Assembly: GCA_016880395.1 (NCBI GenBank)
Contig: JAEHDN010000292.1
Coordinates: 1-9,821 of the forward strand
Source: Candidatus Eiseniibacteriota bacterium
GTDB taxonomy: Bacteria; Eisenbacteria; RBG-16-71-46; SZUA-252
Direction of reading: 5' to 3'
DNA length: 9,821 nt
Shown here: positions 5,526-9,821 of the stretch, piece by piece
Layout: each line of letters starts with the position of its first letter
Numbering within the stretch: position 1 is the first letter of the stretch
Position numbers and translations under genes: made by a program
The notes under the pieces: generated by a model
What the model was told of the DNA's origin: nothing
Databases searched by the model: none
What the model saw: the letters and a program-made list of their open reading frames with translations, nothing else

Positions 5526-6557
5526 CTACTTGCGGGTTCCTTCCTCGAGAAGCGCGTACCGGAGGGCACGGAAGCGCGCGAGTGAGGTCAGCTCCTCGGG
5601 TCGGATGTCGGCGCGCTCCGGCGTGCGGCCGTCCCGGAAGATGTAGCCGCGATGTCCCGCAGGGATCGGCATCATCGCGCCGCCTCCGCTACCCTCCGGG
5701 CCCGAAGCCTCCCCCCTCGCGCCCACCATCACCTCGCCCTCGAGCACGCAGACGCACGTCCCCGTCGGCTCCATGATCACGGCGAGGGTCGTGCCGTTGA
5801 CCTTCACCATGGCCTCCGGCGTGTGCACCTCGAGGTGCGCCCCGTAGAAGGTCGGTCCCGTCGTCAGACGCAGCTCTCCTCCGCGCGCGTAGAGCTCCGC
5901 GCGGCGCAGGAACCAGCGCGGGGGCGACGGCGGAATGGTGAAACGCGTGCCCGGAAGGATCTCCATCGCGAGGTCGCTGCCCGCTGTGATCTCCATCGAG
6001 GCGGTGGCCGGCAGCACAAGCTCGACGCCCGGGTGGACGCGCTCGGCGAGCAGATCCGGCCGCTCGATCGGGATCGGCTCGCCGTCCGCCTGCACCATCC
6101 CGGTGCCCGTCACCTGGATGACCTTCCATTCGGCGCCCCGATTGCCCAGGATGCCGACGGCGACGGCGATCGCCGCCGCTGCGGCGAGGACCGCGACGAA
6201 CCGCGGGCGCGTGGGCTTGGGGAAGCGGAGGAGGCGGCGCGGCGGCGGAGCGGGTCGCGCGGGACGGACCGGACGCGGCGCCGGGCGCCGGTGTAGGAGA
6301 TCCGGCTCGTCCTCGGGAACCGGACCGATCCCGCCGCGCGAGGGCTCCGGCGCGCGCGAAGGCTCGGCCGTGCGGGGGCGCCCGACCGTGCGGGAGCGCT
6401 CGGGCGCTCGGGCGTTCTCGATGAGGCTTCCCGCGACGAACTCCTGCTTCAGCCGAGCGCGGAACTCGCGGTCCGCCCGCGGGGCCTCCATTCGCGCGAG
6501 AAGCTCGCGAGCGCGCCGGGCTTCGGCGGAGATGTCGTCGGGCTCGCGTTCGGTCAT
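5526..6557 (-). CDS. Membrane-anchored FecR-domain protein, putative anti-sigma factor
   Basis: A 343-residue protein. The N-terminal cytoplasmic part has charged helices, including ADREFRARLKQEFVAG (28-43), a motif style seen in anti-sigma factors. A Pro/Arg-rich linker (about 51-117) follows, then a single membrane segment (about 120-138, VAVLAAAAAIAVAVGIL), placing the rest outside the membrane. The outer part holds a FecR-type domain: ARGGELRLTTGPTF (224-237), VHTPEAMVKVNGTTLAV (244-260) and CVCVLEGEVMVGA (268-280). Its start overlaps the sigma-gene stop by 4 bp (ATGA), so translation is probably coupled. This arrangement and topology suggest that it holds the sigma factor at the membrane and responds to an envelope signal. 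It lacks the HxxxCxxC motif of zinc-binding anti-sigma factors; its only cysteines are C268 and C270. The anti-sigma role is inferred from context. Confidence 0.75.
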   Translation of the reverse strand: MTEREPDDISAEARRARELLARMEAPRADREFRARLKQEFVAGSLIENARAPERSRTVGRPRTAEPSRAPEPSRGGIGPVPEDEPDLLHRRPAPRPVRPARPAPPPRRLLRFPKPTRPRFVAVLAAAAAIAVAVGILGNRGAEWKVIQVTGTGMVQADGEPIPIERPDLLAERVHPGVELVLPATASMEITAGSDLAMEILPGTRFTIPPSPPRWFLRRAELYARGGELRLTTGPTFYGAHLEVHTPEAMVKVNGTTLAVIMEPTGTCVCVLEGEVMVGARGEASGPEGSGGGAMMPIPAGHRGYIFRDGRTPERADIRPEELTSLARFRALRYALLEEGTRK

Positions 6558-7270
6558 AGGCCTGCCTTCGTCACGTAGCGCCCCAGCTCGTCCAGGGCGC
6601 GCGAATAGCGTTTGCGCACTGCGGTCGCGTTCTCGCCCGTGATCGCCGCGATCTCGTCGTAGCTCATCCCCTCGTACTCGCGCAGGACCACGACCTCGCG
6701 GAACGAGGGCTTGAGGCTCTGGATCGCGCGCTGCACTATCTCGGACCGCTCGGCCGTGAGCGTGTCGTGCTCCGGGTCGGGCGCGCTCGACGCGAGCTTC
6801 TCGGTATAGCCCGGATCCGCGTCCAGCGAGCTGGACGCGCGCTCGAACCGGTACGCCGAGGAGCGCCAGAGATCGCGCACCGTGTTTGCCGCGATCGTGA
6901 TCAGCCAGGGCCCTGGATCCCGCCCCGGGTCGAGCGAAGACGCGCCCCGGTGCACCTTCAGGAAGATCTCCTGGAGCGCCTCCTCCGCCGCTCCCCGATC
7001 TCCGAGCATCCGGTAGACCATCGCGTACAGACGGTCGAAGTAGCGCTCGAAGAGCGCCGCCAGGGCGCCGGGATCCCGGGCGCGGACCGCCTCGAGGTCG
7101 AGCGGGGGCTGCTCGGGCGAGGCGCTGGCTCCGGAGCCGGCAGTCGGTCCGACCCCGGGCACCGATCCGACCCCGGCCGCGGCAGGGCCATCGTCTGCGC
7201 CCCCTCTGGCCCTGTTCCCTGGTACGGGGGCGGACCCCTGGTGTGTCGACTTTTCTGGGTTGAGAGTCAC
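6554..7270 (-). CDS. ECF (group 4) RNA polymerase sigma factor
   Basis: A 238-residue protein with sigma region 2 (about 63-137) including DPGALAALFERYFDRLYAMV (66-85) and region 2.2 RGAAEEALQEIFLKVHRG (92-109). Region 4 (about 178-230) has LKPSFREVVVLREYEGMSYD (186-205), EIAAITGENATAVRKRYSRA and a helix-turn-helix. Regions 1.2, 3.0-3.1 and the rest of housekeeping sigma factors are absent, so it is of ECF type. The first 55 or so residues are a low-complexity Gly/Ala/Pro extension not seen in most ECF factors. The start is GTG (7270-7268) with AGGA 7 nt upstream. A start further in would remove part of this extension, but no better-supported one is visible. The gene is coupled to the FecR-domain gene (4-bp overlap) and is divergent from the kinase gene. 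The negatively charged residues of region 2.2 that contact the polymerase clamp (AEE here) are kept. Confidence 0.93.
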   Translation of the reverse strand: MTLNPEKSTHQGSAPVPGNRARGGADDGPAAAGVGSVPGVGPTAGSGASASPEQPPLDLEAVRARDPGALAALFERYFDRLYAMVYRMLGDRGAAEEALQEIFLKVHRGASSLDPGRDPGPWLITIAANTVRDLWRSSAYRFERASSSLDADPGYTEKLASSAPDPEHDTLTAERSEIVQRAIQSLKPSFREVVVLREYEGMSYDEIAAITGENATAVRKRYSRALDELGRYVTKAGL

Positions 7271-7355
7271 GTCCGGGTCCTACGGGTCATGGCCCGAGGC
7301 TAGCACAGCGGAGAATGCGGGATCAGTAGCACCTGCCCGGTTTCACCCCCGGTGA

Positions 7356-7361
7356 TACACT
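7356..7361 (+). promoter_or_regulatory. Weak candidate extended -10 element for the kinase gene
   Basis: TGA followed by TACACT (four of six matches to TATAAT) lies 34 bp before the kinase ATG. The -35 region 17 bp upstream, CTGCCC, is poor. Initiation near 7368 would give a short leader that still includes the GGAGG ribosome binding site at 7386-7390. The 124-bp gap to the sigma gene must hold both divergent promoters; I see no clear promoter for the sigma gene. Confidence 0.25.
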
Positions 7362-7394
7362 CCGGCCTCTCCTCGTCCTGAGCCCGGAGGGCCC

Positions 7395-9821
7395 ATGGAT
7401 TCTCCTCGACTGGCGCCTACCGTGATCGGTCCCTACCGCATCGAGCGGGAGCTCGATCGCGGGGGCATGGGCGTCGTGTACCTCGCCCGGGACACGCGCC
7501 CAGCCCTCGATCGTCAGGTCGTGCTGAAGGCGCTCCCAAGCGAGGTGGCCTCCGACCCTGAGCGTCTCCAGCGTTTCGAGCGGGAATCCAAGCTTCTGGC
7601 CCTCGTTCACCACCCGAACGTCTGCGGGATCTATGACGTCCTGGAATGCGACGGCGCTCGGTACCTGGCGCTCGAACACATCGAGGGAGAGTCGCTGGGG
7701 AAGAGGCTGGCCCGCGGTGCGCTTCGCGTTCCGGAGGCGCTCGATGTCTGCCTTCAGATCGCATCCGGAATGGAGGCGGCGCACGAGCGCGGGGTGATCC
7801 ATCGCGATCTGAAACCGGCGAACGTGATGCTCACGCGCGGCGGCGTCGCGAAGATCGTGGACTTCGGTTTGGCGAAGAGCGCCGAGGCGCCCATTTCGGC
7901 TGTGGCCGGTCGGGCAGTGTTCCAAGCGCCCGCGACGCTTCCGACGGACACCCACACGCAGGTCACCTCCGTCACCACCACGGGCGCTGTCCTAGGCACG
8001 GTGCCGTATCTTTCTCCGGAACAGGCCGAAGGGAAGCTCCTGGATCGCCGCACCGATATCTGGGCGTTCGGATGCGTCCTCTATGAGTGCCTCACGGGAA
8101 GGCGCGCGTTCGACGGAGGCTCGACACTCGCCACGATCACGAAGATTCTGGCGGAAGACCCGGACTGGTCCCGTGTTCCCGCGGAGCTTCCGAGCCGGGC
8201 CCGAGAGCTGCTCCGTCGATGCCTTCTGAAGGACCCGAGGCTCCGTGTGCGGGACATGGGCGAGGCGCGCAACGCGCTGGCGATGGCCCAATCTGGCGAG
8301 GACTTCCCGGTCACGGCCCGCACCCGTATCGGCGCGCGGGGCCTGATTGCTCTGGCCCTTGTGGCCGCCGTGGTTGTGACGGGAACGTGGCTCCTGAGCC
8401 GCGGGCGGGGAGATCGCCGCTCCCCCGTGCACCTGTCCATGGCGATCCCGCCGGGCATTCGCGTTCCCAGCGACGGCCTCCACCTCAGGATTGCGATTTC
8501 GCCCGACGGACGAACGCTCCTCTTCGACGGCACTCCGCCAGGCAAACTGGACTCGCATGAGGGCAGGGTATATCGGAGACCCTTGAAGGGCGTCGAGGCA
8601 AGGCCGATCGAGGGAAGCGGCCAAGCGCTGGCGGCCAGCTACACGAGGGATGGGAAGTGGATCGCGTTCGCGGCCCAGATCTCGGAACGGACGAACCAGA
8701 TGCGCCTGCTCAAGGTGCCCGCTGAGGGCAACGCGGCTCCGATCGCGGTGGCGGTACTGGATCCTTCGTGGACGGATTGGGTGCTTCTCGAGTCCGGCGA
8801 CGTTCTGGTGAACGACTTCGACTGGACGCATTACATTCGAATATCGGACCGAGGAGGCTCAGCGTCGAAGCCAACACCGCTCCAGCCGGCGGGATATCAC
8901 GGCTCGTTGCAGCTCTGGCGAGCCCTGCCGCGAGATCGGGGCGTCCTGCTCAACACGCTCACCTACGGCGGCGGCGCCTGGCAGGCGGGTGTTGGCGTTC
9001 TGGATCTCGGGTCCGGGGCGGCGAAGCTCCTCATTCGCGACGGTTCGAACGCGTGCTATGCGACCAGCGGCCATCTCCTCTTCACTCGCCACGATGTGCT
9101 CCTCGCTGCTCCCTTCGATCTGCGTCGGCTGGAGGTCACCGGTGAACCGTTCCCGGTGGCCACGGGGCTTCGAGGTCCAGAAGGCTGGGTGAGCGCGCCG
9201 TTCGATATTTCCGGCGATGGAACGCTCGTGTACACACCGGGAAAGATCGCGGGCTTCAACCGCCGCTTGGTGGTCGTGCGTCCCAACGGCGATGTGAGCG
9301 AGTGGTCCGATGAGCGGCAGCATTTTGCGTCGGATCCGTCCGTCACGCGAGGTGGGACGCGCGTTGCCGTCGCCGTCGAGAACGCGAGAAATCTCCTGGA
9401 AATCTGGACCGCAGAAAGGGGAAGGCCGGCTCACCGCCTGATCGCGGACCCGAGTGCCGACTGTTTGCTTCCCGCATGGTCACCCGACGGCACGCAGGTG
9501 GCGTACACGCGCACGTCGAGCGACGGGAAGTCCGGCATCTATCTCCAAGCGCTCGGTGGCGGTCCGCCGATTCGGATCTACGACACGAAGTCACGCAACA
9601 CGAGCGATGGTGTGATTGCCTGGAACCCCGACGGCTCCGGGATACTCATCCGATCCTTCGAGGCGGGAAACGCAGACATCCTCCGGATTCCGCTTCGGGG
9701 AGCGAGCGATGGAATGGCGCCCGCTGAGCCGGTCCTGGCCGGTCCGGCAAACGAATCCATAGCGCGATTGTCCCCGGACCAACACCTGATCGCATTCACA
9801 TCGGATGAATCGGGCCAGGCC
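7395..9821 (+). CDS. Transmembrane Ser/Thr protein kinase with C-terminal PD40/TolB-like beta-propeller (3'-partial)
   Basis: The frame is open for 809 codons from ATG 7395 to the window edge; I found no stop on reading it through. GGAGG lies 4 nt before the start. The kinase domain spans about 14-295: Gly-rich loop ELDRGGMGVVY (19-29), ATP-binding Lys45 in VVLKALP, Glu64 in the C-helix, catalytic loop HRDLKPANV (136-144, Asp138), DFG (157-159), SPE (207-209) and DIWAFGCVLYECLTG (221-235). All catalytic residues are present, so it should be active. A single membrane segment (about 316-335) separates it from an extracytoplasmic part with repeated propeller strands: ISPDGRTLLF (368-377), TRDGKWIAF, WSPDGTQVAYT (from about 695), WNPDGSGILI (from 743) and LSPDQHLIAFTSDES (from 792). 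The last blades lie outside the window. This PknB-like/PD40 architecture is common in Acidobacteria-like lineages. Its ligand and substrates are unknown; the divergent ECF sigma operon is a candidate partner. Confidence 0.93.
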   Translation, partial: MDSPRLAPTVIGPYRIERELDRGGMGVVYLARDTRPALDRQVVLKALPSEVASDPERLQRFERESKLLALVHHPNVCGIYDVLECDGARYLALEHIEGESLGKRLARGALRVPEALDVCLQIASGMEAAHERGVIHRDLKPANVMLTRGGVAKIVDFGLAKSAEAPISAVAGRAVFQAPATLPTDTHTQVTSVTTTGAVLGTVPYLSPEQAEGKLLDRRTDIWAFGCVLYECLTGRRAFDGGSTLATITKILAEDPDWSRVPAELPSRARELLRRCLLKDPRLRVRDMGEARNALAMAQSGEDFPVTARTRIGARGLIALALVAAVVVTGTWLLSRGRGDRRSPVHLSMAIPPGIRVPSDGLHLRIAISPDGRTLLFDGTPPGKLDSHEGRVYRRPLKGVEARPIEGSGQALAASYTRDGKWIAFAAQISERTNQMRLLKVPAEGNAAPIAVAVLDPSWTDWVLLESGDVLVNDFDWTHYIRISDRGGSASKPTPLQPAGYHGSLQLWRALPRDRGVLLNTLTYGGGAWQAGVGVLDLGSGAAKLLIRDGSNACYATSGHLLFTRHDVLLAAPFDLRRLEVTGEPFPVATGLRGPEGWVSAPFDISGDGTLVYTPGKIAGFNRRLVVVRPNGDVSEWSDERQHFASDPSVTRGGTRVAVAVENARNLLEIWTAERGRPAHRLIADPSADCLLPAWSPDGTQVAYTRTSSDGKSGIYLQALGGGPPIRIYDTKSRNTSDGVIAWNPDGSGILIRSFEAGNADILRIPLRGASDGMAPAEPVLAGPANESIARLSPDQHLIAFTSDESGQA

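Noticed and set aside
7271..7360. ECF-type autoregulatory promoter upstream of the sigma gene
   Set aside because: A TGAAAC sequence resembling an ECF -35 is present on the minus strand, but no CGTC-like -10 was seen at the usual spacing.

Overview
The window is GC-rich bacterial chromosome with tightly packed genes. The gene mix points to a deep-branching, Gram-negative-type (outer-membrane) soil or sediment lineage such as Candidatus Eisenbacteria, Gemmatimonadota or Acidobacteriota. That mix is a DUF222-like HNH-endonuclease gene hit by an IS3-type element, a Wzi-like outer-membrane barrel, a Ser/Thr kinase fused to a PD40 propeller, and an ECF sigma factor paired with a FecR-domain protein. 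The taxonomic call is an inference from protein style only; there is no marker gene here.

Layout. (1) 1-117: the right end of an IS3-family insertion sequence, holding the last 28 codons of its transposase and its terminal inverted repeat. (2) 115-606 (-): the N-terminal part of a DUF222-like/HNH endonuclease gene, cut off by the IS; the IS tip itself supplies the stop codon, and a perfect 22-bp palindrome lies 5 bp from the junction. (3) 607-1020: 414 bp without a convincing gene. It holds a candidate extended -10 promoter for the truncated gene, two leader dyads, a relatively AT-rich block with a 30-codon ORF, and a striking tract of 11 C-runs (G-runs on the minus strand) built from direct repeats. 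(4) 1021-2685 (-): a Wzi-like outer-membrane beta-barrel. (5) 2727-3353 (+): a RimJ/RimL-type GNAT acetyltransferase. Its 3' end overlaps by 143 bp the 3' end of (6) 3211-4896 (-), a CYTH-CHAD protein. (7) 4905-5411 (-): a SixA-type histidine phosphatase, upstream of CYTH-CHAD in a two-gene operon with a good candidate sigma-70 promoter. (8) 6554-7270 (-) and 5526-6557 (-): an ECF sigma factor and a membrane-anchored FecR-domain protein with overlapping ATGA start/stop. (9) 7395-9821 (+): a transmembrane Ser/Thr protein kinase with a C-terminal beta-propeller, open to the window edge and divergent from the sigma gene.

Functionally the window contains two plausible small modules. One is a SixA/CYTH-CHAD pair, linked to phosphate, phosphohistidine or polyphosphate metabolism. 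The other is an envelope-signalling cluster: an ECF sigma factor, a FecR-like putative anti-sigma factor without a zinc-finger motif, and a divergent transmembrane kinase. I do not see a clearly new defence or mobile system. The most unusual features are the IS-made stop codon next to a palindrome, the G-run array, and the 12-bp repeat that is read as protein on both strands.
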